Shown: positions 25,478 through 33,508 of the stretch, in pieces
Layout of the letters: each line of letters starts with the position of its first letter
Numbering within the stretch: the first letter of the stretch is position 1
DNA from: Arthrobacter koreensis
Lineage (GTDB): Bacteria; Actinomycetota; Actinomycetes; Actinomycetales; Micrococcaceae
Assembly (NCBI RefSeq): GCF_009193255.1
Contig: NZ_WACG01000008.1
Coordinates: forward strand, 1-64,000
Direction of reading: 5' to 3'
DNA length: 64,000 nt
Made by a program: the position numbers and the translations under genes
The notes under the pieces: generated by a model
Seen by the model: only the letters and a program-made list of their open reading frames with translations
Database searches by the model: none
What the model was told of the DNA's origin: nothing

Positions 25478-26243
25478 GGGCGCGGCGGCGGGCCAGCACG
25501 GCTCCGGCCAGGGCCAGTACTCCGGCACCCGCACCGGCTGCTGCCAGGGTGGTTCCGTCTACTGCGCCGGCGGTTTCGACGCCGGTGTCAGCGCCGCCTT
25601 CGGGCATGGCGCCCATCTGGGAAACGGCCAGGGTTCCGCAGGCTGCCGGCAGGGTTGCCGCGGCAGGCAGGGACGGGTCCAGGTCCGACATCTTCGCGGC
25701 TGCTGCCTCCGGCATCTTGGACGGATCAACGCCGTGGACCACCACAACTGCCGTGCCGTTTTCCAGTGACTGGGCGGTCTCCGGGTTTACTTCGAAGGTC
25801 CGCTCGTAGTTGTACGCCGATCCGCCGGGGAATCGCTCGACGGCAAGGCCCGAGTCCGCACTGGTATCACCCTCGGTGGTCAGCGAGGTGCCGATGTGAC
25901 CGTAGAAGGGATGCCCCTCGGTGGTGTTGACGACGCCGTCGCCGTCGGTATCCGCGTCCGGGCCGGGGCAGACGCCCTGTGCGGCAATGTGGATGTGCTG
26001 GGCGTGCGGGAAGGGGCCGTCCATGAAGGTCTCCGCCGCGCCGGTAACGTTGACGGTCACTTTGGCTTCAGTCCCGTGCACCTCCACCATCGCCTGGCCG
26101 GTGGTGCCCGAGTTGTTCATGCTGTTGAGGGTTGCCTGGCCGGACCATGAATCCGGTCCGTGGGCGAACGACGGCGTTGCGGAAAGAGCAAGGGCACCAA
26201 GTGCAAGGGTGGGAACGGCGAGCAGCCGCAGCTTCGTATTCAT
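25470..26243 (-). CDS. secreted CHRD-domain protein with candidate sortase signal
   Basis: 257 residues. A signal peptide (MNTKLRLLAVPTLALGALA, cleavage near SFA-HG) is followed by a CHRD domain with HAQHIHIAAQGVCPG, DGDGVVNTTEGHPFYGHIGTSLTTEGD and VVVHGVDPS. The C-terminus has MPEGGADTG, then a hydrophobic helix (about 232-250) and the basic tail RRRARG. This is a cell-wall-sorting layout, but without canonical LPxTG. The next gene is a class F sortase overlapping its stop. It is divergent from the SigK/RskA-like pair. Confidence 0.86.
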   Translation of the reverse strand: MNTKLRLLAVPTLALGALALSATPSFAHGPDSWSGQATLNSMNNSGTTGQAMVEVHGTEAKVTVNVTGAAETFMDGPFPHAQHIHIAAQGVCPGPDADTDGDGVVNTTEGHPFYGHIGTSLTTEGDTSADSGLAVERFPGGSAYNYERTFEVNPETAQSLENGTAVVVVHGVDPSKMPEAAAAKMSDLDPSLPAAATLPAACGTLAVSQMGAMPEGGADTGVETAGAVDGTTLAAAGAGAGVLALAGAVLARRRARG

Positions 26244-26311
26244 GATCGGTTTCCTTCATCTGCTGAGTCGGTAAATCGGTGTGAATGCACAAGGAGTTCG
26301 GAGCCGGACGG

Positions 26312-26330
26312 CATCCGGATGGGTCCGGAT
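26312..26330. promoter_or_regulatory. repeated TCCGGAT element between CHRD and sigma genes
   Basis: CATCCGGATG (26312-26321) is a perfect 10-bp palindrome and TCCGGAT recurs at 26324-26330, a 10-bp period. It lies in the 228-bp divergent region between the CHRD protein and the sigma factor and could be a regulator-binding array. Confidence 0.3.
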
Positions 26331-26471
26331 CAGGAATTTTTTTCCCGGCTGAGGGGAAAGCGGATCCGGCTGGCACACGGGCCTCCCGGTATGGCAGAGT
26401 TCACCACCTGAGTGTGTCCGCGGACCTCAGCCGTGGACGCCGCCGCTGAAAGGGATGAGCAGTGCAAGCCG

Positions 26472-27077
26472 ATGACTGAGCCGGGTACAGCGCCGGGCGA
26501 CCAGTTCGGCGTTCCCGTGCTGGGCCGGACGGTTCCGGACCTGGCCGATCTGGTGCGCCGCAGTGCGGGCGGAGATGAGGCCGCCTTTGCGGACCTGTAC
26601 GATGCCACGTCCGCCAGGGTTTACGGTTTAGCAGTACGGGTAACCCGTTCTCCCGAAATTGCTGCCGAGGTGGTGCAGGAGGTCTATCTCATGGCCTGGG
26701 AACAATCAGGGCGTTTCGCTCCGTCCCGGGGATCAGTCCTGGGCTGGCTCTGCACCCTGGCCCACCGCAGGGCCGTGGACCGGGTTCGCCAGGTGGCGAG
26801 CGAACGGAACCGTGAGCAAACGTATGAGGATCAGCGCCCGACGACGGCGGCAGACCAGACCTGGGAGCAGGTGGAGCAGTCCATGGCAGTCCAGGAAGTG
26901 CGGGACGGGCTTGGAACGCTCAGCCCGCTCCAGCGTGAGGCGGTTGCCCTAGCATATTACGAAGGCTGCACCCACCAGGAGGTTGCCCGCGCGCTGAACA
27001 TTCCGCTCGGGACGGCAAAGGCCCGGATACGGGACGGCTTGAACAACCTGAGATCTGCCCTGGGGGGACGGCGATGA
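26472..27077 (+). CDS. sigK: ECF-type RNA polymerase sigma factor, SigK-like
   Basis: 201 residues from the ATG at 26472 (MTEPGTAPG). Region 2 is DEAAFADLYDATSARVYGLAVRVTRSPEIAAEVVQEVYLMAWEQSGRFAPSRGSVLGWLCTLAHRRAVDRVR; region 4 is LSPLQREAVALAYYEGCTHQEVARALNIPLGTAKARIRDGLNNLR. The sequence and the directly overlapping anti-sigma gene fit the SigK/RskA pair of Micrococcales. In Mycobacterium SigK drives secreted surface antigens; here the divergent CHRD-sortase genes are plausible targets. Earlier in-frame codons from 26412 exist but lack support. Confidence 0.87.
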   Translation: MTEPGTAPGDQFGVPVLGRTVPDLADLVRRSAGGDEAAFADLYDATSARVYGLAVRVTRSPEIAAEVVQEVYLMAWEQSGRFAPSRGSVLGWLCTLAHRRAVDRVRQVASERNREQTYEDQRPTTAADQTWEQVEQSMAVQEVRDGLGTLSPLQREAVALAYYEGCTHQEVARALNIPLGTAKARIRDGLNNLRSALGGRR

Positions 27078-27817
27078 ACAACCAGCATTCCGGCAGCGGG
27101 CTGCACGAACTTGCACCGCTTTTCGCCATCGACGCCCTCGAGCCGGCGGAGCGGGCCGCATTCGAAGAACACCTTGCCGGCTGCGCCCGCTGCCGGTCCG
27201 AGGTCGCCGACTTCGCTGACGTGTCCGCCCATCTGGCCGCCGCTACCGAGCAGGAGCCTCCCGCGGAGCTGCGTTCATCAGTCCTCGCATCGATTCACGG
27301 AACCCGCCAGGCGCAAGTGACCCGCATCCGGCCGGCAGCGCCAACCCGGGCTCCCCTCCACCGCCGGCGCCGCCGCGTACTGCTGGCCGCCGCAGCCTCA
27401 GCCCTGCTGCTCCCGGCCGCGGGCCTGGCCGGCTGGGCGCTGGGTGTGCAGTCCGAGCAGCGCCAGCAGCAGGCGCAGCAGCAGCAGGACCGCGAGGACC
27501 GTCTCCTGGCCGCGCCGGATCTTGCCGTCCAGAACCTTGAGGTGGACGGGCAGCCGACGACGCTGCTCCTTTCAGAACAAGAAGACGCTGCCCTGTTCCT
27601 GGCCGGAAACCTCCCTGATCCGGGTGCGGACCGCGAGTACCAGCTGTGGCTGCTCGAAGACGGCACCCCCATCCCTGACGTGCATTTCGGCGGAGGCGAC
27701 GTCCGGGTGTGGCTCAACGGGGAGGTCTCCCGTGCCGGGACCGTGGCACTGACGATCGAGCCGTCCGGCGGTTCGACGACGCCAACCTTCCCGCTGGTGG
27801 CTGCGGCGGAAATCTGA
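27074..27817 (+). CDS. rskA: membrane anti-sigma factor, RskA-like
   Basis: 247 residues. The N-terminal anti-sigma domain has a zinc-type motif (HLAGCARC, Hx3Cx2C) after GLHELAPLFAIDALEPAERAAFEEHL. One membrane helix (LLAAAASALLLPAAGLAGWALGV, about 99-121) follows an arginine run. A Gln-rich stretch leads into the extracellular RskA domain (EYQLWLLEDGTPIPDV). It holds the sigma factor inactive until released, probably by regulated proteolysis. It overlaps the sigma gene by 4 nt. Confidence 0.87.
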   Translation: MNNQHSGSGLHELAPLFAIDALEPAERAAFEEHLAGCARCRSEVADFADVSAHLAAATEQEPPAELRSSVLASIHGTRQAQVTRIRPAAPTRAPLHRRRRRVLLAAAASALLLPAAGLAGWALGVQSEQRQQQAQQQQDREDRLLAAPDLAVQNLEVDGQPTTLLLSEQEDAALFLAGNLPDPGADREYQLWLLEDGTPIPDVHFGGGDVRVWLNGEVSRAGTVALTIEPSGGSTTPTFPLVAAAEI

Positions 27818-27993
27818 GCCCAGCCGGTTTCTTAGTCCTTGCGGTGCAGTGCGCTCCGGAAACCACACCGACAATTTCAGCCTTATTGGGGAGGACGGAA
27901 CGGCATCCTCCGGCTAGGCTGGCTTGGTCATGCGCCGGCGGACCCTGCAGCCGCCGGCACAAAACCGCATCGCAGACACTTATGAGGGGAACT

Positions 27994-28551
27994 ATGTCCG
28001 AGCAGCAGCCTCCGGCAAACAACTACAGCTACAACGCCTACGCCGGCAACCAGCCCGCGGCAGCGCCGGCAGCACCGGTGCGTCCCAAGCAGGTTGACCT
28101 TGGCTTCTGGCTGCTGATCGCAGCGGCCGTTGTCTCAGCAATCAGCATCCCGGTAACACTCTCCTGGATGAACTCCGACGACTTCCGGAACTCGCTCGTG
28201 GAGACGAGCGCCGTTGCCATTAGCGCTTCCGAGCTCGACGCGGTTATCGCGTTCAGTACCGCACTGTCGATTTTCTTCGCTGTCGTCAGCATCGCCGTCG
28301 CCGTGCTGGTCGCGCTGTTCGTCCGTAAGGGCTACAACTGGGCACGCATCGTCGCCACCGTCTTCGCCGTCCTGGGCCTGTTCGGCCTGGCCAACCTCAC
28401 CACCGCCGGCTCGCTGATGGCCGTGCTCACGGTTCTCGGCATCGTGCTGCCGGTGGCTGCGGTCATCATGCTGTGGATGAAGCCGTCCACCGAGTACTTC
28501 AACGGCTCCAAGGCCTACCGCCAGTTCAAGAAATACAACCCGGGAGCCTAG
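27994..28551 (+). CDS. membrane protein of unknown function
   Basis: 185 residues. A soluble N-terminus rich in Gln, Asn, Tyr, Ala and Pro (about 1-32) is followed by four predicted membrane helices: FWLLIAAAVVSAISIPVTL, a central helix around VIAFSTALSIFFAVVSIAVAVLVALFV, then IVATVFAVLGLFGLAN and VLTVLGIVLPVAAVIMLWM. The basic, aromatic C-tail is YRQFKKYNPGA. The ATG at 27994 follows GAGGGGA. No family recognised. It stands 176 bp after rskA and ends in a strong terminator. Confidence 0.78.
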   Translation: MSEQQPPANNYSYNAYAGNQPAAAPAAPVRPKQVDLGFWLLIAAAVVSAISIPVTLSWMNSDDFRNSLVETSAVAISASELDAVIAFSTALSIFFAVVSIAVAVLVALFVRKGYNWARIVATVFAVLGLFGLANLTTAGSLMAVLTVLGIVLPVAAVIMLWMKPSTEYFNGSKAYRQFKKYNPGA

Positions 28552-28560
28552 CCTCCACGA

Positions 28561-28604
28561 ACAGCGAAGGGGCCGGTACCGAGAGGTGCCGGCCCCTTCG
28601 CTGT
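28561..28604. terminator. strong bidirectional terminator
   Basis: A 20-bp stem with one mismatch (28561-28580 with 28585-28604) around a GAGA tetraloop. It is placed between the convergent membrane-protein and FAD-dehydrogenase genes. Confidence 0.85.
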
Positions 28605-28616
28605 CTCCCGGAAGCG

Positions 28617-30284
28617 TCAGCGGGCGGCCGCCCGTCCGGCTGCGCGGCCGCTGAAGAGGCAGCCTCCCAGGAAGGTTCCCTCCAGCGACCGGTACCCGTG
28701 CATCCCGCCACCGCCGAACCCGGCGGCTTCCCCGGCCGCAAACAGGCCCGGGACGGGGATGCCGTCGGCTCCCAGCACCCGCGAGTCCAGATCGGTTTCG
28801 AGCCCGCCCAGGGTCTTGCGGGTCAGCACGGACAGCCGCACCGCGATCAACGGTCCGTCCTTGGGATCCAGGATGGGCCGCGGGGCGGCCGTACGGATCA
28901 GCCGGTCCCCCAGATAGGTCCGCGCCCCGCGAATGGCCGTAATCTGAGCATCCTTGCTAAAGGGGTTGGCGATCTCCCGGTCACGGGCCTGAAGCTCCGC
29001 AAGGACTGACTCCGCCGAGAGCACCGGCGCCTTCCCGTCCGTCGAGGACTTGGCCAGCTCGTTCATGGCCGCCACCAGTTCCGGAACGCTGCCGGCCGCG
29101 AGGAAGTCCTCTCCGTGGTCGAGGAACTTCTGCACCGGCCCCGGTACATCCGCGGTGGCCCGGCCCAGCACTCCGCGCAGGGATTTGCCGGTCAGGTCCG
29201 GATTCTGTTCCGAGCCCGAAAGCGCGAATTCCTTCCGGATGATCGCCTTGTTCAGGACGAACCAGCTGTAGTCGTACCCCGTGCCGCGCAGGTGCTGGAG
29301 CGTCCCGAGAGTGTCGAACCCAGGAAAGAGCGGGCCCGGCAGCCGCTTCCCGGTGGCGTCGAGCCACAGCGAGGACGGCCCGGGAAGAATCCGGATGCCG
29401 TGATTCGGCCACACCGGGTTCCAGTTCTTAATTCCCTCCACGTAATGCCACATCCGGTCCGGGTTGATCACCCGTCCCCCGGCATCCTGCGACGCCCTGA
29501 TCCCGCGTCCGTCCACATGTCCCGGAACCCCGCTCAGCATCGCCGTGGGCGGTGCGCCGAGCCGCTGGGGCCAGGCGGCGCGCACCAGGTCATGGTCGCC
29601 GCCAATACCACCGGTTGTCACGACGACGGCGCCGGCAGAGAATTCGAATTCACCCACCGTGGCGCGCTCCGCAGCCCGGCCGCGCGGCGTCGTCGTCCGC
29701 TCCAGGACTGTCCCGCGCACTCCGGTTACGGTGCCCGCAGTGCTGACCAGTGATTCCATCCGGTGATTGCACGCCAGCCGCACCAGGCCGCTCTCGACGC
29801 CGGAGCGCACCTTGGCCACAAACGGTGCGGTAATACCGGGCCCGGTTCCCCAGGTGATGTGGAAGCGGGGCACGGAGTTGCCGGGACCGCTGGCGCCGTA
29901 GCCGCCGCGTTCCGCCCAGCCAACCACGGGGAAGACGCGGTGTCCCAGCTGATGCAGCCAGGCCCGTTTCTCGCCCGCCGCAAAATTGACGTAAGCCTCC
30001 GCCCAGCGGCGCGGCCAGTAATCCTCCTCGCGGTCAAAGCCAGCCGTCCCCTGCCAGTCCTGCCAGGCAAGCTCCACTGAATCCCTGACTCGGAGGCGGC
30101 GCTGCTCCGGGGAATCCACGAAGAAGAGGCCGCCAAAGGACCACCAGGCTTGGCCTCCCAGCCCTTGCTCCCCCTCCTGCTCCAGCAGGATCACCGACCG
30201 GCCGGCGTCCACCAGCTCGGCAGCGGCTACCAGGCCGGCAAGGCCGGCACCCACCACAATGACATCCGCGTCTCTTGGCTGCAT
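28617..30284 (-). CDS. FAD-binding dehydrogenase (3-ketosteroid-1-dehydrogenase/fumarate-reductase-like)
   Basis: 555 residues. FAD motif VIVVGAGLAGLVAAAELVDAG at the N-terminus, GGQAWWSFGGLFF, VVVTTGGIGG, and the C-terminal FAD site PGLFAAGEAAGFGGGGMHGYRSLEGTFLGGCLFSGRAAG. This is the succinate-dehydrogenase-flavoprotein/KstD-like fold common in actinobacteria as 'FAD-binding dehydrogenase'. No steroid-degradation genes are near, so the substrate is unknown. It appears monocistronic. Confidence 0.84.
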   Translation of the reverse strand: MQPRDADVIVVGAGLAGLVAAAELVDAGRSVILLEQEGEQGLGGQAWWSFGGLFFVDSPEQRRLRVRDSVELAWQDWQGTAGFDREEDYWPRRWAEAYVNFAAGEKRAWLHQLGHRVFPVVGWAERGGYGASGPGNSVPRFHITWGTGPGITAPFVAKVRSGVESGLVRLACNHRMESLVSTAGTVTGVRGTVLERTTTPRGRAAERATVGEFEFSAGAVVVTTGGIGGDHDLVRAAWPQRLGAPPTAMLSGVPGHVDGRGIRASQDAGGRVINPDRMWHYVEGIKNWNPVWPNHGIRILPGPSSLWLDATGKRLPGPLFPGFDTLGTLQHLRGTGYDYSWFVLNKAIIRKEFALSGSEQNPDLTGKSLRGVLGRATADVPGPVQKFLDHGEDFLAAGSVPELVAAMNELAKSSTDGKAPVLSAESVLAELQARDREIANPFSKDAQITAIRGARTYLGDRLIRTAAPRPILDPKDGPLIAVRLSVLTRKTLGGLETDLDSRVLGADGIPVPGLFAAGEAAGFGGGGMHGYRSLEGTFLGGCLFSGRAAGRAAAR

Positions 30285-30412
30285 CCGGCAAACGCTACCG
30301 GCAGATGCATCCGCTGCCTAGGGATGTTCCCGGCCCCGCAGACCCTGTTGGGAGCGCAGGCAGGTTCCTAGACTGGAAAGGCAGTTGCCGTAAACCAGCC
30401 ATGGAGGCACTC

Positions 30413-30544
30413 ATGAGCACTACCCCGAATGACGAAAACCGGACTCACAACGAGGAACCCTCGGAAGGCGAAGAGACGTCCCACGCTGACTCTTCGAGGG
30501 ACCATGCCCAGAACGCTGCGGAAGGCGACGAGGGCCAGTCATAG
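30413..30544 (+). CDS. small acidic, disordered protein
   Basis: 43 residues, almost all Asp, Glu, Asn, Ser, Thr and His, ending GDEGQS. There are no hydrophobic core residues, so it is probably disordered. The ATG at 30413 has GGAG 6 nt upstream, inside an earlier in-frame ATG (30401). It is followed at once by a long perfect terminator hairpin, supporting a real transcript. No family recognised; a similar small acidic protein is encoded at 33289. Confidence 0.6.
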   Translation: MSTTPNDENRTHNEEPSEGEETSHADSSRDHAQNAAEGDEGQS

Positions 30545-30546
30545 GA

Positions 30547-30593
30547 GAGGCCTTTCGTTCCCGGTGCTAAGGGAGCCGGGAACGAAAGGCCTC
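30547..30593. terminator. long perfect hairpin terminator
   Basis: A perfect 18-bp stem, 30547-30564 with 30576-30593, loop of 11 nt, starting two bases after the small acidic protein's stop codon and before the convergent DUF1508-type gene. Confidence 0.82.
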
Positions 30594-30621
30594 TTCCGGA
30601 AAGACCTCGGGCAGGGTTGGG

Positions 30622-30858
30622 TCAGGATGCTTTGGCCCTGCCTGTATTGCGTTTGGCGTCTGCCACGACATCGGCATCCTTGCTGTGGTCCACGACCGGC
30701 CCGGTCCCGGCGATCTCCCTCAGTTGCTCAATGCCCGCAGCCGCAGCTTCCTTGGTGGGGAACATCGCGGACACTGCCATGAGCGCTCCGTCGCCGGAAA
30801 TGAGCTTGATTCGGAAAGCGCCGTCGTGGGCGTCAACCAGCTTGAAGTAGCCCGACAT
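30622..30858 (-). CDS. YegP/DUF1508-family small protein
   Basis: 78 residues. GYFKLVDAHDGAFRIKLISGDGALMAVSAMFPTKEAAAAGIEQLREIA is a recognisable variant of the DUF1508 repeat (usually F-x-L...NGQ-x-I..SE-x-Y), followed by a basic tail. Family members are small, often abundant proteins of unknown role. A near-consensus AAGGAGGT precedes the ATG. An inverted repeat lies at 30899-30914 upstream. Confidence 0.75.
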   Translation of the reverse strand: MSGYFKLVDAHDGAFRIKLISGDGALMAVSAMFPTKEAAAAGIEQLREIAGTGPVVDHSKDADVVADAKRNTGRAKAS

Positions 30859-30898
30859 CTCTTACCTCCTTGTAAGGGGTACCTTCAGTGCGGTTAAT

Positions 30899-30914
30899 AC
30901 TAAGCCGACTTAGT
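30899..30914. promoter_or_regulatory. inverted repeat upstream of the DUF1508 gene
   Basis: ACTAAG-CCGA-CTTAGT, with perfect 6-bp arms, 41 bp upstream of the DUF1508 start. It overlaps an AT-rich segment that could hold a -10 element on the minus strand. The rest of this 124-bp gap shows nothing else. Confidence 0.4.
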
Positions 30915-30982
30915 GATTTTGGGACCCCCTCCGCAGCAACTGTGGACTGCCGATGCAGGATCGAGACCTTGGAGGCCGGGGG

Positions 30983-31960
30983 CTAGCGGCTGCGCGATGT
31001 TCCGGTGGTCAGGGCCTGGAGGATTTCCTCCTGGGTGGCCGGCAGGGACGTCAGCAGGGCGGCCAGCATCCTGGCCTGCACCGGCGCAAGATCCCCTCCC
31101 GGAATGGCACCGGCGCGGACCAGGTCCAAGCCGCCGCCGGCGCCGTACGCAGGAACCACCGGGCCGGCAGGCACCCGGGTGCACAGGACCACCGGGCAGC
31201 CTCCGTGCACCGCGTCCTGCACCGCTTCCGCAAACCCCTCGCCGGCGTTGCCCATTCCCGTTCCGGCCAGGACAATAGCGCTGGCTCCGGTGTGGACGGC
31301 GTGGTTGAAAAGCTCCGGACCCGTGCCGAGGGCGCAGACGATGATTTCCACGCGGGCGTTGTCGAAGTCCTCGCCCGGCATGGGAAGCGGCGCGGGGCGG
31401 ACGGGAATGGCCGTGACATGCAGCGTCCCGGCGACGAAGTGAGCCACCTCCACTCCCCCGGCGAACGGGTTGGCGGCCACGGTGTGGACTTTCCTGGCTC
31501 CGCGCGCTGACTGGACCTGGCCGGCGAAGGAAATCAGCACGCCTGCGTTACGCAGTCCGGCCGCCGCAGCGGCAGTTACGGCTTCTTCCAGATTGGCCGG
31601 GCCGTCAGCGACGGGGCTGTCCGCCGGGCGCTGCGCACCGGTGAAGACCACCGGTTTGGGGGAATCGTGCACCAGGTCCAGCGCAAAGGCCGTCTCCTCC
31701 ATGGTGTCGGTGCCGTGGGTGACCACAACGCCGTCGACGGCGTCATCCGCCACGGCAGCACGGACCGCTTCCGCAATGATCCGCACGTCCGCCAAACGCA
31801 GCCGGAAACTGTTGGCGTTGGTTATGTCCTGGACGGAATAGCTGTGCCGCCCGGACAGGGAGGCCGCGATGTCTTCGGCGCGTCCAGCCGACGCTGCACC
31901 GTCCCGGCCGGTACGTGACGCAATGGTCCCTCCGGTCGCCAAGATTTTGATGTGGGCCAT
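30983..31960 (-). CDS. L-asparaginase
   Basis: 325 residues. The two catalytic threonine motifs are clear: ILATGGTIAS near the N-terminus and VVVTHGTDTMEETAF near residue 85. KPVVFTGAQRPADSPVADGPANL and the C-terminal VLCTRVP...GAGGGLD also fit. It hydrolyses L-asparagine to aspartate and ammonia. No signal peptide is seen, so it is probably cytoplasmic. It appears monocistronic and is divergent from the Vsr gene. Confidence 0.9.
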   Translation of the reverse strand: MAHIKILATGGTIASRTGRDGAASAGRAEDIAASLSGRHSYSVQDITNANSFRLRLADVRIIAEAVRAAVADDAVDGVVVTHGTDTMEETAFALDLVHDSPKPVVFTGAQRPADSPVADGPANLEEAVTAAAAAGLRNAGVLISFAGQVQSARGARKVHTVAANPFAGGVEVAHFVAGTLHVTAIPVRPAPLPMPGEDFDNARVEIIVCALGTGPELFNHAVHTGASAIVLAGTGMGNAGEGFAEAVQDAVHGGCPVVLCTRVPAGPVVPAYGAGGGLDLVRAGAIPGGDLAPVQARMLAALLTSLPATQEEILQALTTGTSRSR

Positions 31961-32084
31961 GGAACAACAGTCCTCTCGCCGGTCACCACAGCCAACATAT
32001 GCCTGCCCCGCACCGGTTGGCTAGGAGACCTCCGCTTCCGGCGGCACCGGCGGGCAAACCAGTGAAGGGACCTAGACTGACGGC

Positions 32085-32573
32085 ATGGCAGATACGGTTT
32101 CCGCGGAACAGCGCAGCCGCAACATGTCCCGGATCCGTTCCAAGAACACCAAGCCCGAGCTCAAGGTCCGCCGCCTCCTGCACCGTTCCGGTTACCGCTT
32201 CCGCCTGCACGGAGCGGCCGCCGGCGGCTCCCTGCCCGGCAAGCCGGATCTGGTGTTCGCTGGCCGGCGCAAGGTCATCTTCGTCAACGGCTGTTTTTGG
32301 CACACGCACTCCTGCCCCGCAGGCACCCACGCACCGGCTACCAACCCCGAGTTCTGGGCGGCCAAGCGGGCCCGCACGGTGGAGCGGGACGCGGCAGCGC
32401 TCCGGGCGCTGGCGTCCGCCGGCTGGGAGGCGCTGGTGGTGTGGGAGTGCGAGCTCCGCGACCCCTCCGCCCTGGAAACAGAGCTGGCCGCTTTCCTCGG
32501 ACCGCCCGGCCAACCAGCCTCGGTAGACTCAGCAGACACACTGCACCCAACCCAAGGGATATCTGATGACTAA
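32085..32573 (+). CDS. vsr: very short patch repair (Vsr) endonuclease
   Basis: 162 residues. Vsr signature: RSRNMSRIRSKNTKPELKVRRLLHRSGYRFRLH, GKPDLVFAGRRKVIFVNGCFWHTH (catalytic Asp and zinc-site residues) and FWAAKRARTVERDAAALRALASAGWEALVVWECEL. Vsr nicks next to T:G mismatches made by deamination of 5-methylcytosine. No cytosine methyltransferase is encoded nearby. It ends by overlapping the HAD phosphatase start by 8 nt. Confidence 0.92.
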   Translation: MADTVSAEQRSRNMSRIRSKNTKPELKVRRLLHRSGYRFRLHGAAAGGSLPGKPDLVFAGRRKVIFVNGCFWHTHSCPAGTHAPATNPEFWAAKRARTVERDAAALRALASAGWEALVVWECELRDPSALETELAAFLGPPGQPASVDSADTLHPTQGISDD

Positions 32574-33255
32574 GGACTCACGCTCGCTGCGCGGCGTGCT
32601 CTTTGACGTGGACGGCACCCTGGTGGACTCCAACTACCTGCATACCGTGGCGTGGTGGCAGGCGTTCCGCCGCCTGGACTATGACATTCCCATGGCCAAC
32701 ATCCACCGGGCGATCGGCATGGGCGGAGACAAGCTCATTGGCCATCTGCTGGGCGGTGATCCCGAACCCGAGGTCGAGGAAAAGCTCGATTCAAGCCACG
32801 GAGCAATCTTCTCCACCTCCTGGCCTGCGCTGCGGGCGTTCGACGGCGCCGCTGACCTGCTGCGTGCCTGCGCGTCCCGGGACCTCGCCGTCGTTCTGGC
32901 TTCCTCCGCTTCGGAACCGGAACTGCAGGCTCTCCGCCAGGCGATCGACGCCGACGACGCGATCACCTCTGCCACCAGTTCCTCCGATGCCGAAGAGAGC
33001 AAACCCGCTCCGGACATCCTCCAGGCGGCACTGGATTCGGCAGAGCTGGAAGCCGGCGCCACCGTCTTCGTGGGCGACTCGGTATGGGACGTGAAATCTG
33101 CCGCTGCCCTGGGGATCCCCACTATCGGCCTGACCTGCGGAGGGACCAGCGAAGCCGAGCTGCGCGACGCCGGAGCCGAACAGGTCTTCGAGTCCCCGCG
33201 GGACCTGCTGGAGAACCTGCAGGACAGCCTGCTCGGCCCTGCCCAGAGGGCCTAG
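32566..33255 (+). CDS. HAD-superfamily phosphatase (beta-phosphoglucomutase/phosphoglycolate phosphatase-like)
   Basis: 229 residues. Motif I is LFDVDGTLVDSNYLH; motif II is LASSASEPE; motif III/IV is SKPAPDILQAALDSAELEAGATVFVGDSVWDVKSAAALGIPTIGL. The helical cap between motif I and II fits subfamily IA. The substrate is unknown. It is translationally coupled to vsr by an 8-nt overlap, which suggests cotranscription rather than shared function. Confidence 0.87.
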   Translation: MTKDSRSLRGVLFDVDGTLVDSNYLHTVAWWQAFRRLDYDIPMANIHRAIGMGGDKLIGHLLGGDPEPEVEEKLDSSHGAIFSTSWPALRAFDGAADLLRACASRDLAVVLASSASEPELQALRQAIDADDAITSATSSSDAEESKPAPDILQAALDSAELEAGATVFVGDSVWDVKSAAALGIPTIGLTCGGTSEAELRDAGAEQVFESPRDLLENLQDSLLGPAQRA

Positions 33256-33288
33256 GCCCGCATCCAGGCAACGACGAAAGGACACGCT

Positions 33289-33489
33289 ATGACTACAGAA
33301 CCCACCGGACCGGCCAACGACGCCGAGGATCCCCTGGGCCCAAGCGCCCCGCAGCCGGAGCCCACCGGTTCACCCCGGACGCCGGGCAGCAGCGACGAAT
33401 CGGCCGGAAACATCCGTGAAGAACAGGGCACCCATGCGGCAGGTACCGTGCCCCCTACCGGCGAGGAAGACATCCCCTCCGCGGACTGA
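33289..33489 (+). CDS. small Pro/Gly/acidic disordered protein
   Basis: 66 residues, rich in Pro, Gly, Glu, Asp, Thr and Ser, with no hydrophobic core. The ATG has AAAGGA 8 nt upstream and lies 33 bp after the HAD gene, probably the same transcript. It resembles the disordered acidic protein at 30413 in style, not in sequence. Function unknown. Confidence 0.6.
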   Translation: MTTEPTGPANDAEDPLGPSAPQPEPTGSPRTPGSSDESAGNIREEQGTHAAGTVPPTGEEDIPSAD

Positions 33490-33508
33490 ACGGCTGCAGG
33501 TCCCGGGG

